Source: Actinosynnema pretiosum (GTDB taxonomy: Bacteria; Actinomycetota; Actinomycetes; Mycobacteriales; Pseudonocardiaceae). From it: a stretch of 64,000 bases of DNA. The DNA is taken from contig NZ_JAMTCF010000003.1 of the NCBI RefSeq assembly GCF_024171695.1, positions 233,548 to 297,547 of the forward strand, in the 5' to 3' direction. The translations under genes were made by a program, and so were the position numbers. Shown here piece by piece: positions 18,696 through 26,910 of this stretch. Numbering within the stretch: position 1 is the first letter of the stretch; every line of letters begins with the position of its first letter. The notes under the pieces are model-generated. The model ran no database searches. It was not told where the DNA came from and saw only the letters and a list, made by a program, of their open reading frames with translations.

Positions 18696-18739
18696 ACCCG
18701 GCGCCGGTCGCTCGGGGGGCGAAACGACCGGCGCCGGGT
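18696..18739. terminator. Long hairpin between the MMPL and DUF2339 genes
   Basis: A perfect 15-bp stem (18696-18710 with 18725-18739) encloses a 14-nt loop. It lies between the convergent genes ending at 18552 and 18832 and probably terminates both. The rest of this 279-nt gap shows no gene. Confidence 0.75.
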
Positions 18740-18831
18740 TCCAACCGGCGCTGAGCACCGGTGGTCCTGCCCCGACCAAGTGAGGCATACCACCAAAATG
18801 ACGTAACCGGGGGCGGATTGGCTCCGGAGTG

Positions 18832-20718
18832 CTACGAATTTGCCGAATTTTTCTTCGCGGCCACCAGTTTGGCGTAGCGGGTGCCCGCGCCCAGCAGCAC
18901 CAGTCCTGCGCCCAGGAACGCCAGGACCCGCGCGAACCCGCTCAGCGCCGACAGGTCGAACAGCACCAGCTTCACGAGCGCCGCGCCGACCAGCACCAGC
19001 CCGCTGACCCGCAGCGGCGCGCTGTCCACGCCCCGGTTCAGCAGCACCAGCGCGGCGACCGTCCAGGCCACCGTCACGAGCGCGTGGCCGAACAGGAACG
19101 CGGTCACCGTCGGTGAGACCAGCAGGGCGGCGCAGACCACCAGGCCCGTCGTCGAGTACAGCACCAGCGCGCCCGCCGCGATCCAGCTGTTCGGGCCGGA
19201 CGGCGTGGCGCCCGCCCTGGTCGCCGCCCAGGTCACCGCGACGGCCGCCGCCGCGAGCGCGAGCGCGGTGAACACGCCCGTGACCAGGTCGGTCGGGGTG
19301 GCGCGGCTGAACGCGCCCAGCAGCAGGGGGAGCTCCAGGTTCTCCCCCAGCGCGGCGAGCAGGCCGGGGACGCCGAAGCCCAGCGCGCCGACGAGCGCGC
19401 CGCGCGAGCGCGTCCGCCCGGCGAGCACGGCCAGCGCCGCCGATTCGGCCAGCACCGCCGGGCCGAACGAGCGCAGGCCCGAGACCAGCGCGGTCGCCTC
19501 GAACGCGGCCAGCAGCCCCATCGCGGCGACCGCCGTCGAGAAGGCCCCGCCGAACTCCGGCTTCCCGGTCCTGCGCAGCACCGCCCACAGCCCCAGCAGC
19601 GCGACGGTCAGCCCGCCCGCGAGCAGCTCGCCCCGGCCGCCGGGCAGCAGCAGGGCGGTGACCAGCACCGGCGCGGGCGCGGTGGCCAGCAGCGCGACCA
19701 GGCCGGGGTTGCCGCCGGAGCGGCGGGCGCTGACCACCGCGACCGCCACGCCCACCACCGCGACGGCCACCGACAGCCAGGTCGAGGTGGCCGCGCCGCT
19801 CGCGGTCAGCACCGGCAGCGCGCCCAGCGCGGGCGGCAGACCGGCGGCCACGGCCAGCGCGGGCCAGCTCCTGAGCAGGTGCACCGGGGCCGCGACCAGC
19901 TGGAGGACCAGCAGGAACAGCACCAGCTCCACGGCGAGGACCCCGGTGATCACCGGGGCGCACACCGCGCAGGCCAGCACGACGCCCACCGCGAGCACGG
20001 CCTCGTCCCAGCGGACCGCCAGCCACAGGCCCGCGCCCGCCACCAGCAGCCCGGACAGCAGGCCCAACCAGGTCGGGAAGTAGCCGTAGAGGGCGGTGGT
20101 GGCGACGACGTCCAGGTAGAGCACGGCGAACCCGGTCGCGGCGATCGCGAGCGCGCCGGTGCGGTTGTCCGGCTTGCGGTTCAGCCGGAGCGCGAGCCCG
20201 ACCAGCGCGGCGCCCAGCAGCGCGCCGCCGACCACGCGGGGGACCGGGCCCAGGTAACCGCGCTGCACGGCCAGGACCAGCAGCATGACCACGCCGAGCG
20301 TGGTGACCGCGCCGCCGACCCAGGCCAGCAGGCGGCTGCCCGCGCCGTCCTGGCTCAGCCGCTCGGCCAGCGAGACCCTGGGCTGCGGGGTGTACGGCTG
20401 GTACTGGGGGAACGGCTCCCCTGGGCCGGGGGGCAGCGGGAACGGGTGGGGTGGGGGTGGCGCGAGCGGGACCTGCGCGATCGGGGGCTGCGCCGCCGTG
20501 GCCGGGTGCGGGGCCTGGGCCTGCGCCTGCTCCGGGGCGGCGGGTCCGGCGATCGGCGCGGTCGTGGGCGGTTCCGCCGTCACCACCGCCGCTCCGGGCG
20601 TCGGCGCGGGTGTCGTCGTGCGGCGCAGGGTCCGCAGTTCCGCGCCCACCTGCGTGAGGCGGCGGGACAGGGCGTCGACCTCGGCGGCCAGGGCTATCAG
20701 CGGGTCCGGACCGGTCAT
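18832..20718 (-). CDS. DUF2339 multi-pass membrane protein
   Basis: 628 residues from the ATG at 20718 (MTGPDPLIALAAEVDALSRRL). The first 40 residues form a short coiled coil, followed by a Pro/Ala-rich segment (about 45-130) and then about 18-20 hydrophobic helices to the C-terminus. This is the architecture of DUF2339 proteins, predicted membrane proteins of unknown function. A much longer upstream ORF in the same frame overlaps the ribokinase and PTS genes and is a shadow. The ribokinase gene starts 84 nt away in the divergent direction. Confidence 0.8.
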   Translation of the reverse strand: MTGPDPLIALAAEVDALSRRLTQVGAELRTLRRTTTPAPTPGAAVVTAEPPTTAPIAGPAAPEQAQAQAPHPATAAQPPIAQVPLAPPPPHPFPLPPGPGEPFPQYQPYTPQPRVSLAERLSQDGAGSRLLAWVGGAVTTLGVVMLLVLAVQRGYLGPVPRVVGGALLGAALVGLALRLNRKPDNRTGALAIAATGFAVLYLDVVATTALYGYFPTWLGLLSGLLVAGAGLWLAVRWDEAVLAVGVVLACAVCAPVITGVLAVELVLFLLVLQLVAAPVHLLRSWPALAVAAGLPPALGALPVLTASGAATSTWLSVAVAVVGVAVAVVSARRSGGNPGLVALLATAPAPVLVTALLLPGGRGELLAGGLTVALLGLWAVLRRTGKPEFGGAFSTAVAAMGLLAAFEATALVSGLRSFGPAVLAESAALAVLAGRTRSRGALVGALGFGVPGLLAALGENLELPLLLGAFSRATPTDLVTGVFTALALAAAAVAVTWAATRAGATPSGPNSWIAAGALVLYSTTGLVVCAALLVSPTVTAFLFGHALVTVAWTVAALVLLNRGVDSAPLRVSGLVLVGAALVKLVLFDLSALSGFARVLAFLGAGLVLLGAGTRYAKLVAAKKNSANS

Positions 20719-20802
20719 GCGTCCAGGATCGCCCCGGAAGTCGGACAAATCATCGGTACCACTACTCAACCCGCCGTCCTGCGGGCCGGCAGAGTGCCCG
20801 GC

Positions 20803-21654
20803 ATGGCTGAGGTCCTCGTGCTCGGGTCGGCCAACGCCGACCTCGTGGTGTCCGTTCCCCGGCGACCGGCGGGCGGGGAGACCGTGCTCGGGTCCGACAC
20901 GGTCGTGCTGCCCGGCGGGAAGGGCGCGAACACGGCCGTGGCGGCGGCCCGCGCCGGTGGCCGGGTGGCGCTGCTGGGCGCGGTCGGCGACGACGGGAAC
21001 GGCGCGCTGCTGCGGCGGTCGCTGGAGGGCGCCGGGGTGGACGTGGCGCTGCTCGCGGTGTCCGGGCGGCCGACCGGGGCCGCGTACATCGCGGTCACGC
21101 CGGACGGCGAGAACTCGATCGTGGTCGCGCCGGGGGCCAACGCGGACGTGGTCGCCGAGGCGCCGTGGGGGCGGTTCGCGGTGCTGGTGTGCTCGCTGGA
21201 GGTGCCCGTCCCGGTCGTGGAGGAGGCGGTGCGGGCGGCGTCGGCGGCCGGGGTCCGGGTGGTGCTGAACCTGTCTCCGGTGGTCGGCGTCGCCCCGGAC
21301 GTGCTGGCCGCGCTGGACCCGCTGGTCGTCAACGAGCACGAGGCGGCCGAGCTGGCGCCGTCGCTCGAGGGGCTGCTGGAGCTGGGACCGCGCGCGGTGG
21401 TGGTCACCCTCGGGGCGCGCGGCGCGGCGGTGGTCACCCCGTCGGGGGTGCTGGAGGTCCCCGCGCCGGAGGTGGGCGTCGTGGACACCACGGGGGCCGG
21501 GGACGCGTTCGCCGGGGTGCTCGCTGTGCGGCTGGCGCAGGGGCGGGAGCTGGCGGACGCGGCGGCGTTCGCGGTGCGCGTGGCGGCGTTCTCGGTGACC
21601 AGGGCGGGCGCGCAGCCCTCCTACCCGACGCTGGCCGAACTGGGCGAGCGGTGA
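20803..21654 (+). CDS. rbsK: Ribokinase (PfkB family)
   Basis: 283 residues. PfkB signatures are both present: GGKGANTAVAAARAGG near residue 42 and DTTGAGDAFAG near residue 230, the latter holding the catalytic aspartate. The N-terminus LVLGSANADLVVSV is typical of ribokinases. It would phosphorylate ribose at O5 with ATP. No ribose transporter is adjacent, so another sugar or nucleoside-derived substrate is possible. The start is taken as ATG 20803; a GTG at 20794 is an alternative. The PTS enzyme I gene follows 72 nt later. Confidence 0.87.
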   Translation: MAEVLVLGSANADLVVSVPRRPAGGETVLGSDTVVLPGGKGANTAVAAARAGGRVALLGAVGDDGNGALLRRSLEGAGVDVALLAVSGRPTGAAYIAVTPDGENSIVVAPGANADVVAEAPWGRFAVLVCSLEVPVPVVEEAVRAASAAGVRVVLNLSPVVGVAPDVLAALDPLVVNEHEAAELAPSLEGLLELGPRAVVVTLGARGAAVVTPSGVLEVPAPEVGVVDTTGAGDAFAGVLAVRLAQGRELADAAAFAVRVAAFSVTRAGAQPSYPTLAELGER

Positions 21655-21726
21655 GTGGCGAGGTCGTCCCGCTGCGTGGTGAAGGACCCTCGAACAAGCC
21701 GCCCACCTGGGAGTACGGTCTAGATC

Positions 21727-23358
21727 ATGGCTAACGCGCGGCTGAGCGGTGTCGGGGTCAGTGCAGGGAGGGCCGCTGGGCCCGTCGTCCGGGTCGCGGA
21801 GGCCCTCGGGGAGCCCCCGGCGTCCCCGGCCCCGGCCGACCCGGCCGCCGAGGCCGCGCGGATCGCGCCCGCCGCCGAGGCCGTGGCCGCGCGGTTGACG
21901 GCGAAGGCCGCGGTGCTGGAGGGCGACGCGAAGGCCGTGCTGGAGACCACCGCCGCGATGGCGGCGGACCCGGCGCTGCTCGGCCAGGCCGAGGAGCTGG
22001 TCACCGCCGAGTCGCTGCCCGCCGCGCGCGCCGTCCACCAGGCCGCGGCCGGGTTCATCTCCGCGCTGGAGGCGGCGGGCGGGTACATGGCCGAGCGGGC
22101 GCGCGACGTGCGCGACGTGCGGGACCGCCTGGTCGCCGAGCTGCTGGGCGTGCCCGCGCCGGGCGTGCCGGACCTGGAGGCGCCCAGCGTGCTGGTGGCC
22201 CGCGACCTGGCGCCCGCCGACACGGCCGGGCTGGACCCGGCGAAGGTGCTGGCGCTGGTGACGGAGGAGGGCGGCCCGACCTCGCACACCGCGATCCTGG
22301 CCCGCTCGCTCGGCATCCCGGCGGTCGTGGCGTGCCGGGGCGTGCTGTCGCTGAGCGCGGACGCGCTGTCGGTCGACGGCGAGACGGGCGCGGTCGTGGA
22401 GTCGGACGGCGTGGTCCGCGCGGCCCACGTCGGCCCGCGCGTGGAGTGGAACGGCGTCGGGACGCTGCGCGACGGGTACCGGGTGAAGGTCGTCGGCAAC
22501 GTGGGCGCCGAGGCGGACGCGGTCGCCGCCGTCGCGGCGGGGGCCGAGGGCGTGGGCCTGTTCCGCACCGAGTTCTGCTTTCTGTCGGCGTCGGAGGAGC
22601 CGACGGTCGACCAGCAGCGCAAGGCGTACGCGGCGGTCCTCGCCCCGTTCGCGGGCAAGCCGGTGGTGGTCAGGACCCTGGACGCGGGCGCGGACAAGCC
22701 GCTGCCGTTCCTGAACCCCGAGGCCGAGCCGAACCCGGCGCTGGGCGTGCGCGGCGTGCGCGTGGCCTTCGACCGGCCGGACGTGCTGGAGCGCCAGCTG
22801 GAGGCGATCGCCCTGGCGGCGCAGGACAGCGGCGCCGAGGTGTCGGTGATGGCCCCGATGGTGGCGACCGCCGCCGAGGCGGCGTGGTTCGCCGAGCGCG
22901 CCAGGAAGGCGGGGATCGCGCGGGTCGGCGTGATGATCGAGATCCCGGCCGCCGCGCTGGCCGCCAAGGAGGTCCTGGCGGAGGTGGACTTCGCGTCCAT
23001 CGGCACGAACGACCTCGCGCAGTACGTGTTCGCGGCGGACCGCCAGGTGGGCGCCGTGGCCGCGCTGAACGACCCGTGGCAGCCCGCGCTGCTCAGGCTG
23101 ATCGCCCTGGTCGGCGAGGCGGGCACCGCCCTGGGCAAGCCGGTGGGAGTCTGCGGCGAGGCGGCGGCGGACCCGCTGCTGGCGTGCGTGCTGGTGGGAC
23201 TGGGCGTGAGCAGCCTGTCGATGAACCACACGGCGCTGGCCACGGTCGGCGCGAAGCTGGCGACGACCAGCTACGACCTGTGCCAGCTGGCCGCGCGCGG
23301 CGCGCTGGGCGCGGGCGACCCGGCGTCCGCGAAGCTGGCGGCGCGGGCGCCGCACTAG
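21727..23358 (+). CDS. ptsI: Phosphoenolpyruvate-protein phosphotransferase (PTS enzyme I)
   Basis: 543 residues, slightly shorter than usual (about 555-575). The swivelling domain has the phospho-accepting histidine H187 in GGPTSHTAILARSLGIPAVV. The PEP-binding barrel has GLFRTEFCF, VVRTLDAGADKP, the metal-binding region GVMIEIPAAAL, SIGTNDLAQY, and the catalytic cysteine in VGVCGEAAADP. It starts the PTS by moving phosphate from PEP to HPr. No HPr or EII gene is in the window, so its partners are elsewhere. Confidence 0.93.
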   Translation: MANARLSGVGVSAGRAAGPVVRVAEALGEPPASPAPADPAAEAARIAPAAEAVAARLTAKAAVLEGDAKAVLETTAAMAADPALLGQAEELVTAESLPAARAVHQAAAGFISALEAAGGYMAERARDVRDVRDRLVAELLGVPAPGVPDLEAPSVLVARDLAPADTAGLDPAKVLALVTEEGGPTSHTAILARSLGIPAVVACRGVLSLSADALSVDGETGAVVESDGVVRAAHVGPRVEWNGVGTLRDGYRVKVVGNVGAEADAVAAVAAGAEGVGLFRTEFCFLSASEEPTVDQQRKAYAAVLAPFAGKPVVVRTLDAGADKPLPFLNPEAEPNPALGVRGVRVAFDRPDVLERQLEAIALAAQDSGAEVSVMAPMVATAAEAAWFAERARKAGIARVGVMIEIPAAALAAKEVLAEVDFASIGTNDLAQYVFAADRQVGAVAALNDPWQPALLRLIALVGEAGTALGKPVGVCGEAAADPLLACVLVGLGVSSLSMNHTALATVGAKLATTSYDLCQLAARGALGAGDPASAKLAARAPH

Positions 23359-23804
23359 TGCTGGAGGCGGTGGTGGCGGCGGTGCGGTCGGCCTGGACCG
23401 ACCTGCGCCGCGGCCACCGGGAGGACTGGTACTACGTCACGCTGACGACGTCGGGCGAGGGCGAGCGGCTGGCGCTGACGGCGTGGTCGGAGCAGGCGCT
23501 GGCGCGGGTGGGGGACGAGGGGCTGCGGTGGTCGTACGCGGACTCGCCGTACTGCGCTTGGGGTGAGGAGTGGCTGGCGGGGGTGCGGTTCCCGAGGGGG
23601 GATCCGGACGCGGTGCTGGAGGTCGCGGTGGAGGCGCTGGCGGTCTTGGACGCGGAAGGCGCGTTCGGCACGGGCGCGCAGCGGGCGTCCCTGCTCCTAG
23701 CCGCCGAGGTCATGCCCCCGGACCACACGAACACCGCTCGGGTGCTGCGGCTGAACCGGCCTTCGGTGGTGCTGGAGCGGTGGTTGGCGGAGGCGGCGGA
23801 GTGA
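23358..23804 (+). CDS. DUF4303-like protein
   Basis: 148 residues from a GTG that overlaps the ptsI stop in the TAGTG arrangement. The pattern of a helical start, WYYVTLTTSGEGERLALTAWSEQAL and LRWSYADSPYCAWGEEWL resembles DUF4303 proteins, which belong to the wider SUKH-type immunity/scaffold superfamily. Function is unknown. The overlap suggests coupled translation with ptsI, but a functional link to sugar transport has no other support. Similar proteins often accompany toxin or accessory genes, and the next region downstream is accessory. Confidence 0.55.
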   Translation: MLEAVVAAVRSAWTDLRRGHREDWYYVTLTTSGEGERLALTAWSEQALARVGDEGLRWSYADSPYCAWGEEWLAGVRFPRGDPDAVLEVAVEALAVLDAEGAFGTGAQRASLLLAAEVMPPDHTNTARVLRLNRPSVVLERWLAEAAE

Positions 23805-23810
23805 GGTGAA

Positions 23811-23940
23811 AGTTGCCTCGTTTGGGGCAACTTTGCCTCAAACTGGAAGTTGCCTGAGTGAGGCAACTGGTGCCTTGAGGCAACTTTGCCTCAAACTGGA
23901 AGTTGCCTGAGTGAGGCAACTTGGCGTTTGAGGCAAGGGT
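23811..23940. repeat. Palindromic repeat tract before the AbiE-like operon
   Basis: A 43-bp direct repeat occurs twice (23826-23868 and 23879-23921, identical, 10-bp spacer). Each copy ends in the palindrome AGTTGCCTGAGTGAGGCAACT. A further hairpin, AGTTGCC/GGCAACT, spans 23811-23832, and a degenerate half-site GAGGCAA lies at 23930-23936. So the half-site TTGCCTC recurs many times in 130 bp immediately upstream of the AbiEi-like gene. It could be an autoregulatory operator array or copies of a small mobile palindrome. Confidence 0.8.
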
Positions 23941-23945
23941 GGGCA

Positions 23946-25031
23946 GTGGTGGAACCTCCGGAGGAACCCGAGTCCGCCCTCGTTGACCATGCCGTCCGCA
24001 GCTTGCAGGCATTGCTGGGATCCAAGTGGGAGATCACCAACGAGGTCTTGGACGACGGGGCGTTCGACGCTCGGGTTCGGTTGGTTTTCCCCGGTAGCAA
24101 GGTCGTGGAGTTCCTAGTTCTCGCGGAGCGCGAGCTCACTCCTCGTGACATCAACGGCAAGATCGCGCAGATGCACAGCATCCTGCGTCACGCCCATGTC
24201 TGGCAGTCATTGCTGGTCGTCTCACCGTGGCTCAGCCCGCGAACCCAGCACGCACTGCGCGAGCATGGCGTTGACTACCTGGACCTGACCGGCAACGTCT
24301 CGCTCAACAGCGACGACCCCTTGATGCGGATCCACCTCCAAGGGCTGACCAAGTCATCCAGCAAGCCGTCCACCGGCCGAACGATCACCCTCGCTGGAAG
24401 TCGTGCCGGTCGGATCGTTCGATTCCTGGTGGATCACGCGCCGCCCCGCCAGGCGAAGGACGTCGCCCGGATTGCGGAGGTGAGCACCGCATGGGTGTCA
24501 CGCCTGCTCGGACAGCTGGAAGAGCAGTTGTTGATCCAGCGCGAGACCAGGGTGATCACCGAGGTCGACTGGCGGGGACTGCTGCGCGCTCGTGCGGCGG
24601 CTGGTGATCTGCTGCGCGACAACCCCCATCACGGCGGCCTGGCGCTGAACGGCGTCCGGGACGTTCTGGAGCGGCTGCGTTCCGGCGCGATCGATCGCCC
24701 GTTCGCGATCACCGGTCCGTACGCGGCCCGCGCGCTGGCTCCTCTGTCGGTCGGCGGCCAGTTGATGGTCTACGTCGATGTTGCCGAGCACGAGGTGACC
24801 GGTTTGATGGACGACCTCGGCCTGCTGCCCACCGATGAAAGCCCTGACGTCCTGTTCCTGAAGCCGCAGGACCCGGTGGTGTTCGAGGGTGTCAGGGTGC
24901 TGGAAGGTCTCCCGCACGTCGCGCCGAGCCAACTCGTGCTCGACGGACTCGCCGGGCCGGGGCGGATGCCCGCCGAGGCTGAGGCAGTTCTCGCTTGGAT
25001 GGCCGATCACGAAGATGAGTGGCGACGGTGA
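23946..25031 (+). CDS. AbiEi-like antitoxin/transcription regulator
   Basis: About 361 residues starting at GTG 23946. The N-terminal part (1-130) looks like a nuclease-fold or SSR-like domain (VVEFLVLAERELTPRDINGKI and LLVVSPWLSPRTQHALREHGVDYLDLTGN). A winged HTH lies near 140-200 (GRIVRFLVDHAPPRQAKDVARIAEVSTAWVSRLLGQLEEQLLI). The C-terminal half is of the AbiEi type. AbiEi proteins repress their own operon and counter the AbiEii nucleotidyltransferase in a type IV toxin-antitoxin system that gives phage resistance. The AbiEii-like gene follows after 78 nt. Base composition is lower in GC than in neighbouring genes, a sign of transfer. Confidence 0.65.
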   Translation: MVEPPEEPESALVDHAVRSLQALLGSKWEITNEVLDDGAFDARVRLVFPGSKVVEFLVLAERELTPRDINGKIAQMHSILRHAHVWQSLLVVSPWLSPRTQHALREHGVDYLDLTGNVSLNSDDPLMRIHLQGLTKSSSKPSTGRTITLAGSRAGRIVRFLVDHAPPRQAKDVARIAEVSTAWVSRLLGQLEEQLLIQRETRVITEVDWRGLLRARAAAGDLLRDNPHHGGLALNGVRDVLERLRSGAIDRPFAITGPYAARALAPLSVGGQLMVYVDVAEHEVTGLMDDLGLLPTDESPDVLFLKPQDPVVFEGVRVLEGLPHVAPSQLVLDGLAGPGRMPAEAEAVLAWMADHEDEWRR

Positions 25032-25109
25032 GTGCCTGCTAGTCACCCGTTCGTGTTCGACGTGTGATCACTACGCTCATCGCCGCATTCACCCGAGAAG
25101 GCGGCCGAA

Positions 25110-25961
25110 GTGTCCAGAGCTCCCGCTAACGTCGATCCGGAAGAGCTGACGATCGTCGCGCGCAACACCCTGCTCGACGGGTTGGAAGCGCTCCGCGATC
25201 ACCGCTCGGCCATCACCGTGGTCGGTGCCCAGGCCGTCTACCTGCGCACTGCCGGGGTTGGGATCAGCACCGCCGCCTACACCTCCGACGGTGATCTGGG
25301 CCTGGATCCCGACCTCCTCGGTGAGGAGCCACTGCTGGAGCAAGCCCTGCGAGGTGCCGGTTTCGAGCTCGCCAAGGCCGACCAGCCCGGACTGTGGTTC
25401 CGGAACGAGGTGGTCGGTGGTCTGCCCGCCGCGATCGAGCTGGACCTGCTCATGGCCGAGCGGTTCGCGGGCAAGGGCAAGCGCAGCGCCAAGGTGCCGC
25501 CCCACGACAAGATGGCCATCCGTCGCGTGCCCGGCCTGGAGACGGCTGTCGTTGACCGGTCGCTCATGACGATCACCGCGCTGGACGGCGCAGAGCGCTC
25601 CGCAGAGGCGTACGTCGCAGGCCCTGTGGCACTGCTCGTCGCGAAGGCGCACAAGATCATCGACCGGATCAAGGGTGCGGAGAGCAGGCCCGACCGGCTC
25701 ACCAACAAGGACGCCGGTGACGTCTACCGGCTCTTCGTGGGGTTTCCGGCGACCGAAGTCGCAGCCTCCTGGAGCGCCCTCAACAGCGACCAGCGCGTCG
25801 GCGAGGTGTCCACTGCTGGCCTCGCCCTTCTGCGCGAGCTGTTCGGCGGCCCCCGCTCGCCCGGCACCAACATGGCAGTCGCAGCCCTCTCCGGTGACGT
25901 CCCCGAGGACCGCGTCCGCCAGGTCTGCCGCGCCTACGTCAGCCGCCTCCCCGACGCCTGA
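25110..25961 (+). CDS. AbiEii-like nucleotidyltransferase (putative toxin)
   Basis: 283 residues. A nucleotidyltransferase fold is visible: ITVVGAQAVYLR (35-46), the paired acidic residues D60 and D62 in TSDGDLGLDP, and a third acidic site D112 in AIELDLLMAERF. AbiEii/AbiGii toxins of this superfamily transfer nucleotides to targets such as tRNA; the substrate here is unknown. The gene follows the AbiEi-like regulator on the same strand and its last 28 nt overlap the convergent LysR gene. It could instead be a non-toxic nucleotidyltransferase. Confidence 0.65.
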   Translation: MSRAPANVDPEELTIVARNTLLDGLEALRDHRSAITVVGAQAVYLRTAGVGISTAAYTSDGDLGLDPDLLGEEPLLEQALRGAGFELAKADQPGLWFRNEVVGGLPAAIELDLLMAERFAGKGKRSAKVPPHDKMAIRRVPGLETAVVDRSLMTITALDGAERSAEAYVAGPVALLVAKAHKIIDRIKGAESRPDRLTNKDAGDVYRLFVGFPATEVAASWSALNSDQRVGEVSTAGLALLRELFGGPRSPGTNMAVAALSGDVPEDRVRQVCRAYVSRLPDA

Positions 25962-26848
25962 CCCGGCGGCCCCAACCCGCTCACCGCCTCCGACAGCGCG
26001 TTCAGCACCCCCCTGATCAACGGGTGCTCTTCGCTCCCCGCCCGCACCGCCGCGAACACCCGCCGCAGCGGCGCCACGCCGTGCACCGGCACCCCGGCCC
26101 CCGCCGCGCGGGGCACCAGAGCCACCCCGGCCCCGGCCCCCACCAGCGCGCCGATCGCCCGAAAGTCATCCGACACGTGCGTCACCACCGGTGCGAACCC
26201 GGCGTTCTCGCAGGTCAACTCCACCGCGTCCCGCACCGGGTTCCCCAACTGCGGCGCGACCCACTCCTCCTCCGCCAGCTCCCGCAGGTCCACCGCCGCC
26301 TCCCCCACCAACCGGTGCCCCGGCGGCAGCAGCACGTCGAACGGCTCCGTGTACAGCGGGAACCTGGTGATCCGGCGGTCGTCCCGCCCGCCCGGCCGGT
26401 ACTCCTCGGTCACCGCCAGGTCGATCTCGCCGTCCAGCAGCAGCGGCACGCTCGCGTTCCCCTCGGCGTCGCGCACCCGCACCACCACCCCCGGCGCCCG
26501 AGCCCGCAGCACCGCCAGCGCGGGCGCGACCACCTGCGTGATCGCCGACGCGAACCCGGCCACCACGACCCGCCCGCCACCACCGGCCGCGAACGCCGCC
26601 AGCGACGCCCGCGCCCGCTCCAGCTCCGCCGCCACCGCGTTCGCGTGCCCCACCAGCAGCTCGCCCGCCGCCGTCAGGGCGACTCGCCTGCCCCGCCTGC
26701 GCAGCAGCTCGTGCCCCACCTCCGACTCCAGCGCGGCCAGCTGCTGCGACACCGCCGACGGGGTCAGGTGCAGCGCGCCCGCCGCGGCCGTCACGGTGCC
26801 GTGGTCGGCCAGCGCGCGCAGCACGCGCAACCTGCGTGGATCGATCAC
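25934..26848 (-). CDS. LysR family transcriptional regulator
   Basis: 304 residues from GTG 26848 (VIDPRRLRVLRALADHGTV). The winged HTH (about 1-65) has TAAAGALHLTPSAVSQQLAALESEVGHELLRRRGRRV, and the periplasmic-binding-like effector domain covers about 90-295. It lies downstream of kbl on the same strand but beyond a strong terminator, so it is a separate unit. Its target cannot be read from sequence. Confidence 0.9.
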   Translation of the reverse strand: MIDPRRLRVLRALADHGTVTAAAGALHLTPSAVSQQLAALESEVGHELLRRRGRRVALTAAGELLVGHANAVAAELERARASLAAFAAGGGGRVVVAGFASAITQVVAPALAVLRARAPGVVVRVRDAEGNASVPLLLDGEIDLAVTEEYRPGGRDDRRITRFPLYTEPFDVLLPPGHRLVGEAAVDLRELAEEEWVAPQLGNPVRDAVELTCENAGFAPVVTHVSDDFRAIGALVGAGAGVALVPRAAGAGVPVHGVAPLRRVFAAVRAGSEEHPLIRGVLNALSEAVSGLGPPGQASGRRLT

Positions 26849-26866
26849 CTGCGCATTGTGGGCCCA

Positions 26867-26894
26867 ACGGCCCTGCGGGAACCCGCAGGGCCGT
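26867..26894 (-). terminator. Terminator of the tdh-kbl operon
   Basis: ACGGCCCTGCGGG (26867-26879) and CCCGCAGGGCCGT (26882-26894) form a perfect 13-bp stem with a minimal loop, 17 nt after the kbl stop and just before the LysR start. Confidence 0.8.
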
Positions 26895-26910
26895 CGGTCC
26901 ACCGCCGGGA

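Noticed and set aside
18832..23355. An extended minus-strand frame that would make the DUF2339 protein 1507 residues long
   Set aside because: The upstream 880 residues are antisense to ribokinase and PTS enzyme I; the ATG at 20718 gives a sensible N-terminus.
23826..23921. Possible CRISPR array
   Set aside because: Only two copies of the 43-bp unit with a 10-bp spacer, palindromic inside, and no cas genes; spacers are too short.
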